A stretch of DNA of 64,000 nt from Telopea speciosissima (GCF_018873765.1 NC_057926.1:38610946-38674945), one strand, 5' to 3'; shown: positions 24,101 to 35,269, numbered from the stretch's first letter. The notes: generated by a model from the sequence alone, not told the origin. Translations and numbers: made by a program.

Positions 24101-27100
24101 AGGAAAAAAAAAAAAAAATTTGGGGGGAGGGTTGTCGATGTAAACAGGTTTACTACTACAATCACCATGGTGGGGCACCATTACAAGAGAGAGGTGGGAG
24201 AGGAGGGGATGGGGCGCCTTTGGCACAAGGTGAATGTAGAGAGACTCGAACTAGGTATCATGTGTCCTCACAACTCACAAGAACCTGCAGAGGAACCGAT
24301 ACCAGCTGAGCTAGTTGGCTCCATAGTTGGAGGTTTCGATTGAAATTGACCAAAATCTCCGAGTTGTCTCGGTTTCGGGCCTTGCCGAAATGAAACCCGA
24401 TAAATCCCAGAGTCGAAACCTCAAAACAAAATCTGACAACGTCTCGGTTCCAGGCCCTACTGAAACCGAGGATCTCGATCCTTGGTTGGCTCCTTCAAAC
24501 TTGGTTCATGAACTCCTAGAAGAACTAAGACTTGAAGAACAATCCCAGCATTTCTCCTAAGAGGTGACCACCAAGTGATAAGCAGCAAAGAGAAAATAGA
24601 ATCCAGATGGCCATGAGAAGAATAAAGAGAAACTCATCTCTTGCAACAGATTAATGCTCTAAAAAAGACAATGCCTTCCACCTCAGCTCTGGTACCTGCT
24701 CAGCCCGCCACACAGTCTGCTCCTGTCTCTAAGGTTCCTACCAACTTAACAATGGCTCTTCGGAAAGGTATTCGCTCTTGCTCTCAAAATTCTTTTACTG
24801 CCTATCCTATAGAGAGTTATGTTTTGTTATCTCACCTTACATCTTCCATCCATAGTTTTGCTCTTTCATTGTCTACTGTCTCTTCCTAAGAATCATCATG
24901 AAGCCCTTTCAAATCCAGGATGGAAACTGGCTATGGAAATGAATACTCTGTTGTATAGACAGACGTGGACTCTGATGGATTTGCCTCCAGGTAAATATGT
25001 GGTGCGATGTCAATGGGTCTACACTATAAAGTACAATCTTGATGGCTTTGTTGAGCATCTCAAGGTTCGTTTAATAGCAAAGGGGTATACTCAGACATTT
25101 GGTGTGGACTACTTTAAAAACTTTCCCCTTGTTGCGCGCTTGAACTCTATTCGTGTCCTGATATCCCTGGCCGTCAACTTAAACTGGCCCTTGTATCAGA
25201 TGGACAACAAGAATGATTTTCTATATGGTGATCTACAGGAGGAGGTTTATATGGAGCAACCTCCCAGGTATTTTGCTCAGGGGGAAAAATCAACTAAAGT
25301 ATGCAAGCTACACAAGGCCATATATGGGTTAAAACAATCACCTAAAGCATGGTTTGAAAAATTCAGCTCTATCGTTACTAGTTGTGGTTTCTCCCAATGT
25401 TACTCTAACCACTCAATGTTTGTCCGGTGCCAAGGCTCAAAGGTGGTTGTTCTCGTTGTTTTTGTCGATGACAATATTATCTTTGGGAATGACACTTCCG
25501 GTATTGCAGAACTTAAGTCCTATCTTCATCAGGTTTATGGGCAAAATGGCCAAGAAACCCTTCCTCAAGAAGGGAGGTAGAGTCAGTGGTACATTGGATC
25601 TCATTCACTCGGACATTTGTGGACCCTTGAATTTCCTTGCTAGGCATGGATATCAGTATTTTGTCACTTTTACCAAGGACTATTTACGTTATGGATACAT
25701 TTACCTGATGCATTGGAAGCCGGAAATAAATGAAAGGGTTCAAAGATTTCCAAGCCAAGGTTGAGAACCAGTTAGGTAAACGCATCAAATGCCTTAGATT
25801 AGGTCAAGGTGGTGAATACTTCTCTACTGAATTCGGAGACCATTTATGCGTTAAGGGGATCTTATCTCAGCTGAGTTTGCCTGGTACACCACAGTAAAAT
25901 GGTGTTTCAGAGAGAAGGAATCGAACTCCGTTGGGTGCGGTTCGTTCCATGCTCACTTACTCTCAGCAGTCTCTGTCATTTTGGGGTTATGCCTTAAAAA
26001 CGACAATTTATATTCTGAATAGGGTTTCACGTAAGTCTGTACCAAAGACTCCTTATGAATTATGGAATGGGCGCAAGCCTAGTCTACAACATCTTAAGGT
26101 ATGGGCTTGTGTTGAATATGTGAAACAACAGTTGACACTTAACAGACAAGTTCGAGTCCAGGACTAATAGATGGCATTTCTTAGGATATCCCAAAAGCAC
26201 CATAGCATATTATTTTTATAACCCTGTGAAGCAGAAAGTTTTTGTTAGCAAGCATGCAACGTTCCTCAAGGATGAACAAATCATTCCTAGATCTGAGCCA
26301 GTGGTCATCCAACCATTGACTCTCCACCACCGATGGAAAACCCTATAGAGCCTCGGCGCAGTAGGAGGATGGTTAGACCTCCTGACTGTTTGACCTTCTT
26401 TAATGAAGAGTTAAATCAAGTAGAAGAGTTCTACATGGTCAGTGATTCCTCAGATTCAAATCCTGACTGTTACAAAAAGGTTATAAGAGATGTAAACGCT
26501 GATTGATGGTGCGATGCTATGAAAGCTGAAATGGACTCCATGTATACTAACGATGTCTAGACTCTCGTGGATCCACCTGAGGGTATTAGACCCATAGGAT
26601 GTAAATGGATCTACAAGAGTTAGAAGGGTGTCGATGGAAACGTGTAATGTTTCAAAGCCAGACTAGTTGCAAAAGGTTGGAACCCACCTAAGGGAGTAGA
26701 TTATGACGAAACCTTTTCCCCAGTCATGGTTATAAAGTTCTTATGGAATTTTTAGATTTGAGAAAAACCCCAACATTAGAAAATTGAAAATTGCATATAC
26801 CGTCGAAAACCAAGTTTTTGCTCTTGAACTGGAGGGTTGATTTTGTTTCCTTTGGGGATTTTATTTTTTAACTATTTTTATTGGATTCAAATAGGGGGTA
26901 TTTGCTTATTTATGAATAATATCTTCTTTTTTTTTTGTTTTTTATGAATAATATCTTAAGTAAATGAAATAAAAATACAAAAACATTTACTTTTGAGATG
27001 TATCTTGTATCAAATCACTTCCGCTGCCCCACCCTTCAGGACAGACCAGCATGCTTGATGGGACCTTACGGAGGAATGTTCCAGTATTCCACATTCATTC

Positions 27101-27799
27101 TTAGTTTCTTACTGGAATGTAAAATCTAAAATCCCTTCAATTACAAAACATAAAGGCATGAAGAACTTGATTACCTTAAAAATGACCCGAGTCCCTCTAA
27201 GTGGACCCCGAGCTATTCTCCCTTCATAAAGCCTGCAACAGAACTGCCATGGATGGTATGAGTAGAAATAACAACACAAATAAGAAGAAACACGAAATAG
27301 TTTCATGAAAGTATACTCTATATCATAGAAATGCACCTGATTTTCACACTGCCCTCTCCTACATCTTGAACTTTTAGTCGCTCCATATCTTTCGAAGAAT
27401 ACTCAACATCTGGTCCAGGCTGAAACTTTGTATAGCTGGAACTCAAATGCCAAACACATCAATTTCGGAAATCAAATGTAGTACCCAAAACCCCAAAAGA
27501 TCGATTTTGATTTTGATTCTGATTCTGATTCACCTTGTGATGTTCATGAATCCGTAGCTTCCGACAAACCTCCCAACCTCGAAATCGTCTGGATCAGTAA
27601 TCAGAGTTGCTCTACAGAGTGAAGATGTTTCATTTGTTTTAGTCCGTAAACTGAGTTTTGAGCAGCCCTTAGAGAAGCAATGAAGTGATCCACCATAGCA
27701 CAACGAAGAGAAGCTAGAACTACATGAATTGTTTGCAATTTTCCTCGTTTTTAACCTAATTCCTGCAATAGAGAAGCAAATTGGAGCTGTTATAAGCAT
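12104..27799 (-). CDS. Probable plastid-targeted kinase-fold protein (likely pseudokinase), 12 exons
   Basis: Exons 27799-27534, 27435-27337, 27232-27175, 17465-17385, 17256-17185, 17099-16852, 16720-16649, 16093-15977, 15872-15791, 15644-15598, 12719-12638 and 12187-12104 all join in frame with GT-AG borders: 435 aa, no lesion. The first 60 or so residues are rich in Ser, Leu and basic residues with few acidic ones, like a chloroplast transit peptide. Kinase-like landmarks: [12 protein letters not shown] (strands 1-2), VIFK with Lys141 (VAIK lysine), [13 protein letters not shown] at 263-275 in place of the catalytic loop, and PRLRDLAFS (Asp291 at the DFG position). HRD is HQS, so the base is lost and phosphotransfer is doubtful. 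I recognise a conserved plant family but cannot name its function. Intron 3 (17466-27174) is 9.7 kb, filled by copia elements. The start is the first in-frame ATG. Confidence 0.85.
12720..15597 (-). other. Intron 10 of the kinase-like gene with LTR-like insertion
   Basis: A 2.9 kb intron. The stretch from about 13310 to 14450 differs in texture from the flanks: it starts near a perfect palindrome (TTCACGTGAA at 13354-13363) and has a TTTAA-type promoter-like site near 13718 followed by leader-like sequence with many CT runs, as LTRs do. I found no paired ends or duplications, so its class is open. An open frame at 14561-14854 (minus) is not recognisable. Confidence 0.4.
17678..17940 (+). repeat. 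Left LTR of copia element 1
   Basis: 263 bp, starting TGTTGAGATTGG and ending GCTGTTAACA, preceded by the target duplicate ACTTT (17673-17677). It contains a TATA-like TTATAAATAAGAGG near 17876. It differs from the right LTR at three positions that I can see. Confidence 0.95.
18696..23016 (+). pseudogene. gag-pol polyprotein of copia element 1, several breaks
   Basis: Gag begins at 18696 ([14 protein letters not shown]). A zinc knuckle with C-x2-C-x4-H-x4-C spacing lies near 19466-19510. The protease motif is [10 protein letters not shown] near 19770. Integrase has the HTDVWGP aspartate (about 20338), RSDNGKEY (about 20528) and the downstream glutamate in VVERKNRHL. Reverse transcriptase has YVDDIVV near 22068. 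RNase H has TDVDWAG near 22553 and ends with [10 protein letters not shown]. Breaks: frame changes near 19180 and 19445, an in-frame TGA at 19897-19899, a one-base loss in an A run near 21820 and a one-base gain near 22097. Most lesions are single-base, some in homopolymers, so sequencing error cannot be excluded for those. Confidence 0.9.
23024..23286 (+). repeat. Right LTR of copia element 1
   Basis: 263 bp, TGTTGAG...GTTAACA, followed by ACTTT at 23287-23291. Near-identity with the left copy (three mismatches, about 1.1%) makes the insertion recent. Confidence 0.95.
24121..24322 (-). mobile_element. tRNA-derived SINE-like element in intron 3
   Basis: The minus strand starts near 24320 with an A box (TAGCTCAGCTGG), then a B-box-like GTTCGAGTCTC near 24250, followed by TTTGTGCCAAAGGCGCC and a CT-rich body. 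The TTTGTGCCA...GGCGCC / GGCACC block resembles the SINE at 6948-7075, so both are probably one family. Confidence 0.55.
24323..24484. repeat. Small unclassified insertion
   Basis: 162 bp bounded by the 9-bp direct repeat GTTGGCTCC (24314-24322 and 24485-24493). It contains two similar blocks, GTCTCGGTTTCGGGCC and GTCTCGGTTCCAGGCC. It could be a small DNA element or a chance repeat. Confidence 0.35.
24650..25540 (+). pseudogene. Copia fragment a: reverse transcriptase
   Basis: Reads [11 protein letters not shown], then in another frame [53 protein letters not shown] and [11 protein letters not shown], the linker and RT of a copia polyprotein. It breaks off near 25535, where RNase H should follow. 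YVDD is altered to FVDD. Confidence 0.85.
25541..26745 (+). pseudogene. Copia fragment b: integrase then start of reverse transcriptase
   Basis: Starts with a fragment of the integrase N-terminal region ([12 protein letters not shown]), then [20 protein letters not shown] and [15 protein letters not shown] in changing frames, then the RT block CKWIY and [10 protein letters not shown] with several stops (for example near 26500, 26560 and 26640). Integrase lies after an RT here, the reverse of copia order, so fragments a and b come from different elements joined end to end. Confidence 0.85.
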
Positions 27800-27857
27800 A
27801 GTGATCACCACCGTGCTTCGTTTTCTCCGCTGTTTTCTCCTTCTCCGTTTGGACCAT
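27756..27857 (-). other. Upstream ORF overlapping the kinase-like start codon
   Basis: An ATG at 27857-27855 opens a 33-codon frame ending TAG at 27758-27756. It overlaps the main ATG (27799) in another frame. If the transcript starts upstream of 27857, ribosomes would meet this ATG first. The transcript start is not known, so its relevance is an inference. Confidence 0.5.
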
Positions 27858-27871
27858 TGAGATGGCGCCAA

Positions 27872-28305
27872 AGTACTGAGGAGTGAAAGAAAGAGTGGAT
27901 AGGGTCGGGTTTCATTTCATGTGGTGTTGGTTTATCCTTCCGAGAATGGAAAATATTCTGTGGACCGCTTGTCTACGACTCTACGAGTCCATGCTGGAAC
28001 TTGGTGTTGAGAGGTCTTCCCTTTCTGGGGTAAAAAATCCTCTATAGTGCCATAATCTGGCGGTGGACTGTATTGCCCTAAACTGGCGGTGCATTACGGT
28101 GCGGGCTTAAGAGCTCAATATGTGAAAGATGCTTCATCTAATGGTGCCGCACTCAAAAAGAAAGAAAAAAAACTACCTGGTATCAAGGTCGCATCATTGG
28201 ATGAAGCTTTTTCCACGTGTCAAGCTCTTAGGGCTGCACTACAGTGTATCGCAAGATGCCCACACTACAAAGGGTTTTAATCCCCTCTAAAGGGAGCCTC
28301 TTTTA
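27872..28305. other. Intergenic region upstream of the kinase-like gene
   Basis: Should contain the minus-strand promoter of the kinase-like gene. I see no clear TATA box. A 63-codon plus-strand open frame (28089-28280) has no recognisable similarity. Confidence 0.4.
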
Positions 28306-28311
28306 AAAAAA

Positions 28312-28484
28312 TTTTGGAAGAAAGTTCTCTGTCGGGGAGTGTGGCCTATGCCAGCACTCCCATGAGTCTATTTCTCTCCTCCCCATTTGAAAAGACACCT
28401 CTGCCCCCCTTGTTTTAAGGAGGAGAGAGATAGACACATGGGAATGCTGGCGTAGGCCACACTCTCGGCCAGAAAACTGTTTCC
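28312..28484. mobile_element. Foldback MITE M1 (Mutator-like)
   Basis: Inverted arms 28323-28382 and 28419-28478 match at about 52 of 60 positions (AGTGTGGCCTA(T/C)GCCAGCA at the core) around a 36-bp spacer. The outer ends read GGAAGAAAG and CTGTTTCCC, flanked by A/T runs that could be a 9-bp duplication but are too simple to prove it. Confidence 0.8.
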
Positions 28485-29689
28485 CAAATTTTTTTGGGTG
28501 AAAGGTAATTCTATGAGCATTTTAGTTTGGAGTTTTTTTATTTTTATTTATGATAAAGTGATGAAATAATTTAGGTATGCGAAGAAAGCAATTAGGAAAC
28601 CTGATTTCCAATTTAAAAATATTCAATATAATACTCCCAAAAAAAAAGGTAAAAGATTTGTATAGTGCCATCTTAATTTTAAAATTGCGTAAGCAGTCCT
28701 CATATGTAAAATGTCTCATATACTTCCTATTTTTAATGTTTTCCCATGGGACTTGAGAATAGGGAGAAGGGTTTTTTTCGTCTTTGACTCTTAGGATGAG
28801 TAATAATGACCGATGCTAACAACTGTTAGCTTGATTGGTTGGTGGCACACTAGTTGAGTGCATCGCCTCAGGAGGTTAAGGGAAAACTATGACCCTTCTT
28901 TTGTCCCATTGGGTTTCTGCCTTTTATTATTAGGAAGAAAGTTTCATGTCCACAGTGTAGGAAAAGTACACCGAGGGATGCTATCGATCACAATCGATAT
29001 CGATCCGATCCCGATATTATGAACCATGATCCGAAAAAAAAATTTACAATTTCTAACTTCACCACCTTCTTGTCATTTCCAATAGAGTTATTATCTCAAT
29101 GGAAAGAAAAAATAGATACTATTATCCATATGAAATGACATGATTAACCCTCATGGAAAAAATGAATATGTTATACTAAAAGGGTAAAAAAGTAAGATTA
29201 TAATACTATTACAAATCAACATTGGTGAGGACACGATTGAAATCTTACGTTTTTGCCCCTTATCTTACATATATATAATTTAGAATTTTAAAATTTTCCG
29301 AATTTTTTATTTATTTTTCTGAACAATTTTTGGGATCGGTAGCAGAGAGTCGAACGATTACCACCGATTTAGTGGATGGGAATCGGAATGGGAACTTAGA
29401 AGCCGATTCGGGGGGACCCCATTTCACTCATCAGCCGATTCCAACTCCAATTCCGGTAACTGAAACCCAACCCTGGTTCCCTCAGCCGATTCCGATTACT
29501 AAAAACCTGGGTTCCGACTCCAAGTCCGAGAATGTCTTCTAACATCTCAGGTTTAGTTTGGTATTGAAACTTCTGCATCTGAGCTGCAAGTACTTCCCTT
29601 TTATCTCTTCTCATCTCAGTTATGTTTACCTTTCCCTTTTCTCTCTTCTTATCTGGTTCATTCGTGAGGATTTAGGCTGAAACCTAATC
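28485..29689. other. Spacer and 5' flank of B3 gene 1
   Basis: No gene seen. 29330-29520 is rich in CCGATTC / GGAATCGG motifs in both senses, a degenerate repeat. Similarity with the B3 gene 2 upstream sequence begins only near 29590, so the promoter regions of the two copies differ. Confidence 0.5.
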
Positions 29690-32030
29690 ATGGTAAGCTT
29701 GCTTTCATTCTAAACCATCCCAGCTTCTTGTTCCTTCTTCCTAGCTTGCTTTATACTTCTTTTGCAGTTGGGTCCATTTAAATTTCAGTATGTCCTCATC
29801 TGTGATCTCTCAAAAAATTCATTTTTTATATAAATGCATTAACTGAAAATGAAAATTGCATCCTGTAGGAAATACATTGGTCAGCATCAATTTGAATTTA
29901 TTCTACCATTCTTGTTCTTATGGCCATTTTTTTAACTGTTATCAATATCGTTTTCATGGCTACTCTCACTTAATAATAGTGTTATATTCATGTTTATGAG
30001 CTATGTGGGTTGGGATTTTGTGGTTCGCACTTTAAATTTGAAAATTTGGTGATAGTTTTAGTAGTGAGTAACAATGACCTTTTGCGTCCTTGATTGAGTA
30101 GCTCTGTGAGCACAGTTTACTCTATCAGACTCGGGTTGAGTTGGTTTTATTTTAGTTATTTGTTATTTGTTATTTGTTTTTTGGTTTTTTGGTTTTTTTT
30201 TTTTTTTGGGTGGGGGGAAGGCTTGTTTGACTGGATTCCATGTTGAACTGTGTTCAGGGATCTCCTCAAAGCATTTAAGAAACTCTGTCTACAATTCGAC
30301 GATGGTGAAGAACAAAGAAACTAGGCCCAAAATTTTTGGGGGAGATATATAGCAGGTCTAACGAGCTCACCGTGAAATTCCAATTACTCACATGACTTAA
30401 TTGGCCAGAAAACTGTGGTGTTTCCATTGTAGTTTTATTGTTGTGGTGGTCTTAGGCAGGAAACATTGAACATATTTCTTGCTGTGGGCATGGTTAGACT
30501 ATTATGTACTATATAGTGCTACAGAACATTGAAGATAACATATATTTATTTAGTAATTTACTACTAATTTTCTCATTTTAATAGGCTACTATTTCTGAAG
30601 TAACCTTGCCAATTTCATCAATGGTTTCTGGTATATCCTGATGAGTATGTTGTTATTGCCTTGGTCACATCTACTTAACAGTTCAACATTCTAGACATGA
30701 TCAATCTTGTTCCTTATGCATCATCATAGTGCAAAAAAAGCATGAAACAGAAGGAGTGAGGCACTCTGATCTGTGTAAGAACAGTTTTGGCTTCTTGAGG
30801 GTTACATTTATCTCAAGAAGAGAAGTTATTTCTAGCAATAAAAAATTTTCTCGGGAAACAATATAGTTATCCTGTTTCTTTTTACATGGCATTTGCATTA
30901 GAGTGACCACCACTTGAACCATCCTGGTGGAGAAATAGAAAGTGAAACAACTCTTTCTTAGATCTCGAAACTCTAAAGGCAAGGGTTCAAGTAGCATTGG
31001 TGACAAAAGAATTTGCATGGGAGTAATTTCCATTGGAAACAAGTGCTTCCTGCTTCTGTTTGCTAAGAACTGTCTAGAAATATTTACGTGGAATCTAATC
31101 CTCTTTAGCTTGCGTATTTTGCCATGAAAAATGCTATGAGGTAACTTACTGTTTACCCCATAATTTTGGTTTATATTAGGTTCAGAATTCTGATTGAGGA
31201 GTTTCTTGGGTCCCTGTGGTAATAAACCAATCCTAACCTTATCACCTAATGTTCAACCTATAGCCAGATCTAATTTTAGAGTTAGGGTGAGCATAATGGA
31301 GTTTCTAATACTCAACCCTCGTCCAAATTATGCGGAGTTGAGTCTGATCAGGTTGAGATCAACCAAATGCTTAAGCAGCTCAACAAAGCCACACCTTAAA
31401 ATTGGTCTAAGTGTTGCTTCTGTTGAATCCACAGAAAAAATAGTCCTCATGGAGCCAATAGTTTCAGAAAGATTTTTTTTTTAAGTTTAGGATTGGAAGG
31501 AGAAAAGGATATCTAAAACCAATTTTGATTTTAAAAATAATGGTTTCATCATTTTGATGTATTTTGAACCCTTCAATTGACATTCGGGTTCTCAAAAAAG
31601 GTGTACCCAGTGCACGAGGCTCCCGCCACTGTTGGGTCTGGGGAGGGTCATGTACAGAGTCTTACCCCTGCTTTTACAGAGAGGCTGTTTCCAAACTCGA
31701 ACCTGTGACCACCTGGTCACAATGGAGCAACCTTACCGTTGCACCAGACTCGAACCTGTGACAGTCAGGTTCTCAATGTTTGATTTATTTATTTATTTAT
31801 TTTTGGAAATGAGTTTTGTTTAGTTATGGAGTAATTAATTCTAGCCAAATGCAAATGCAAAGGACTTCTTTTTAGGTCTACCTACGCATAAAAGAGAATT
31901 GGAAGTACAGATATAACTTCCAAATTTTAATCTTGTAGTATAAGTACACTCATAAAGTCGTAATGTGTGTGGATGCTTGATTCCCAATATGCAAAGAGGC
32001 TCAATTCTTATTTTCACACAACATACCCTC

Positions 32031-32062
<32 letters not shown>

Positions 32063-33521
32063 AAAATGCTTTGTCAATAATGGTGTCTGACAAAAGTTCA
32101 TATAAAAAAAAAGGCAACTATTATCTTACCTCCTAAACTTGGTTTGTGTTGTATTGTCAATAATTTCTACAGATCTTCATATGGAAATAAAAGAACACTA
32201 ATCTCAAAAATGGATGTCACCACTTATATTAGATTAGCATATTACTGATCAATTATGAAGCATCACAATGTTCACAACCTTACATAATCATAGCATTGCA
32301 CAATGATCTTGAACATCCTAACCATTTTTGAGCAACCCTGCAGTGGCCTGTTTTAAATCATTGCTAGAAACAAAGCTATGGCCTCTGCTCGGTTTTTGGA
32401 TCAGCTTAATTTATATGACTTAGAGATTTACTAGAGCACCAGAATGGACCATACATAAATTTAAGCACCAACTCTAGTGAATGTTTCAAGTAGATTGTTT
32501 CTAGGGTGGTTCACAATATGATTCTGCAATTGGCCTTTGGATGTTGGTAGGTGGATTCTTTTATGATTTATATGAGGTTTGATGTCTGTTGAGAGAGTTC
32601 ACATCATTAGTCTAGTTTTGATTAGAGACATTGAATATGGGAGTCCAGAGAAACATTGCAGATCAATCCCATTATGGTATAATCCCTTGCTGAGTAAGCG
32701 GAACACAATCTAGAGTGAAAGCTTGGAGTGGACTCAGAATTGAGTGCCAAATTTTTGAAGATCCAAAAAACAGAAGCATCTTTGGAGTCGAGTCCACTTA
32801 TATAATATGCTACTATTGGCAATGTTATTTTTTTTTATTATATTTGTGCTAAAAGCATTTCCATAAAATTAAAATTGTCTCTCTTTTGGTGGATAAATTA
32901 GTAGGAAAGATTGGCTAAAACACTACATGTAATTTGTACCGATATATTCATATAAATATGTTGCTCAATCAAAAGTCTGAACAAAAGATTTTATTTATCC
33001 ATACTATCATTTTGGTAGGAAATTTTACTTTTTATGGGAATCTTTTAGAAATACTGTCATTGAGTCTTTGTATGTTTGTGTGTGTGTGTGTATATTGTTC
33101 TGTGTTCTGTGACCACCTTTCCTTCTTGCACGTTTCATCCCACATATCAATTTTGAAAATTGATTGAAAAGTCGATCTTGACGACTTTGCTTCAAGGGTT
33201 GAAAGTGTAATGGTTAAATTTCAGCACTTGTTTCATGTGTCTGAGATGGGACCTGAAACTTGACTTATGGCTGATGAATGTGTATTGTAGCTATCCAACA
33301 ATTGTTTGTTCAAATCAGCCCTTCAAGTGACTTAAAATGGTGGACCATTGAGGCAATGGTTCCTTCCTGAGTCTGTTCAGGCAGTCATCATTGAAAGTGA
33401 TATGTCAGTACAGGAATCAAGCTGTATGCAATTCCAAAAAGTGAGAACTGAGAAATGCAGACTGAGACTGCAGATCCATGCTAAACCACAAGTTATGCCA
33501 TCTATACATAGAATGTGACCC

Positions 33522-33553
<32 letters not shown>

Positions 33554-35269
33554 TTTCATTGCATCATGCATTGCCTATACCTCTTTTGGACAACAATTTT
33601 GAAGATTACCAAATGAAGAGAGATAAAATAAATAATCTACCAACCCTGATCAGGCTGCTTTTGCTTTCTTTGTTTTCTCCCCTAATAAAACTCCCAACAG
33701 TTTTTTCTTGCTTCCATAGATAAATTTTCAGTAGCCAGAACGTAAATGATTTTAGGTGCATTTTGCAGGCAGATCATTTGGCAAGTGATCCAAATAGTCA
33801 CTATAAACGTTCCAGGAAAATAATTGCTCTTTCCTCTGGACAAGGAAGTGATAAAGGTTGTACTTACATCTTGCAAGATCTTCATGAACCTCATTATTGA
33901 AATGCTACGTTGTGGCTAGAATGAAAGTTTAGCTTGTGCCCGATTCCATTGGAGTGGTCTTTCACATTTTTGTAGGTAAAACAGTGGAGAAACTGCAAAA
34001 TCAAGGCTCGAATGCAAAGCACCACATGACTGAGCCACAGGCCCCGTCCCAGTTGAAGCCTACCAATAATGTGGTCCATGATGATGAATTTTTTCCACTC
34101 TCTGGAAACTCTTACTTCCATTGCATTATTGCGAAATCCAATGTCAAACCCAAATTTCAGATGGTAATTATTCCTTAACTTCTGATTAGAGGAACTCAAA
34201 AGTGTGAGGTAAAGACATGTGCAGAAGATGAAGAGGTTTGGGATCCACTAATCATGGATAATGGATATGAGATCTATACAAGAAAAACAATTTGAACAGT
34301 TGATCCCAGACATCTGATTGCACATTCTTTTTGTTTGTTAGGTTAATTCGGCAAATACTGGTCATAGAAAAAAATTGGTGATGGATGGTTAGGATCATCC
34401 AACCAATGGGCAACCTTGTTCTTTGTCAAGGTCTCACTTACATTATGGTCACTTCATTTGTATTTGTCCTCCAAGCACTGCAAGACCAGTGGTACACCAT
34501 ACCTAAACCTTGGATTTTCGGACAATGATGTCAAATTTGATCAGGGATACAACAATCTGTGTCTAACCTAGAAGAGCTATATGTAGTGTTATGGTACCAT
34601 GTACTGTACTCTTCCCTTCATTTTGAGGTTTGAAGTTACCATGAGGTGTCTTGAAGGATTTTCCAGTGCCATATGGTGATTCTTTGACTACAAATACTGA
34701 GTTGTCTTCGTTGAATGCTCCTTCTGCTGAGCGAAAATTGTGGGCACCATCCAAACTTCATCAGTTTGGTGTTGAGATGAGCACTTCACTCGGTGAATTG
34801 GTCAACACTACCTGAAATCATACTGATTATTGTGTACTTGTTATTCTGGTTCATTTATTACTTTGAGAATTATTTATTGGTGCACAGGCATAACTTTCAT
34901 ACACTATCAGCTTTCTTATCATAAAGCAATGTGACTAATTTTTCGCATTTTCTTACATCATAGACAATTCCAACCAAACTGCAGTCGATTCTTCCACCAG
35001 CCACGGTCCCTGTGGTTCTAACTTTCCGGAATAAGGACTGGGAGATGAATTATTATGGAGATCGTAGCTTTAAATGCTTTGATAGCCGCTGGAAAAATTT
35101 TGCAACTGACAATGATTTGAAGGTTGGAGATGGGTGTGTTTTTGATCTCATGGAGAACAATAGTAAGATTGTCAAGTTCAGAGTGCAAATTCATAGAGGT
35201 GACATCCCGGATGAATTCCTCCACAGGGTCAACGGTGAGAGTTCAGAGACGCCTATTATAATTGACTAG
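29690..35269 (+). CDS. B3-domain protein gene, copy 1
   Basis: Proposed exons: ATG alone at the end of exon 1 (29690-29692, directly followed by a GTAAGC donor), then 33769-33856, 33976-34163 and 34964-35269. They join in frame to 194 aa. The C-terminal 110 residues form one plant B3 DNA-binding domain of the REM/Os04g0386900-like kind: YFHCIIAKSN at strand 1, VVLTFRNKDW, YYGDRSFKCF, GDGCVFDLM and IVKFRVQI. The N-terminal part (ALSSGQGSDKG onward) is low in order-promoting residues. Such proteins are nuclear and bind DNA; targets cannot be told. The three last exons and their splice sites are conserved in copy 2. The lone-ATG first exon is conserved in both copies but is inference; an unseen exon in the 4 kb intron would change the N-terminus. 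Confidence 0.7.
31596..31760 (-). mobile_element. Au SINE in intron 1 of B3 gene 1
   Basis: Reverse complement of the Au SINE: GGTGCAACGGTAAGGTTGCTCC, the B-box region GGTCACAGGTTCGAG, GGGGTAAGACTC, ending CTCGTGCACTGGGTACACC. Flanks 31580-31595 and 31761-31776 agree at 14 of 16 bases (GGTTCTCAA core) and are a likely target duplication. The aligned position in copy 2 (near 52062) has no SINE. Its 5' end carries an extra B-box-like segment, see findings. Confidence 0.9.

Larger units (their letters stand above)
17466..27174 (-). other. Intron 3 of the kinase-like gene, 9.7 kb
   Basis: The donor (GTAATC, minus strand, 27174) and acceptor (GTAG, ending 17466) join exon 3 ending ...VIFK to exon 4 starting VYPGQRAGG in phase 0. 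The intron contains a complete copia element (17678-23286), a SINE-like element, and two older copia fragments. Sequence outside these (17466-17672, 23292-24120, 26760-27174) shows nothing coding. Confidence 0.85.

Noticed and set aside
27800-27871. In-frame Arg/Lys-rich N-terminal extension of the kinase-like protein
   Set aside because: It has no ATG in frame (it would start at TTG); the first in-frame ATG at 27799 gives a plausible transit peptide.
31564-31823. Two overlapping plus-strand frames
   Set aside because: They are translations of the antisense strand of an Au SINE and its flanks.
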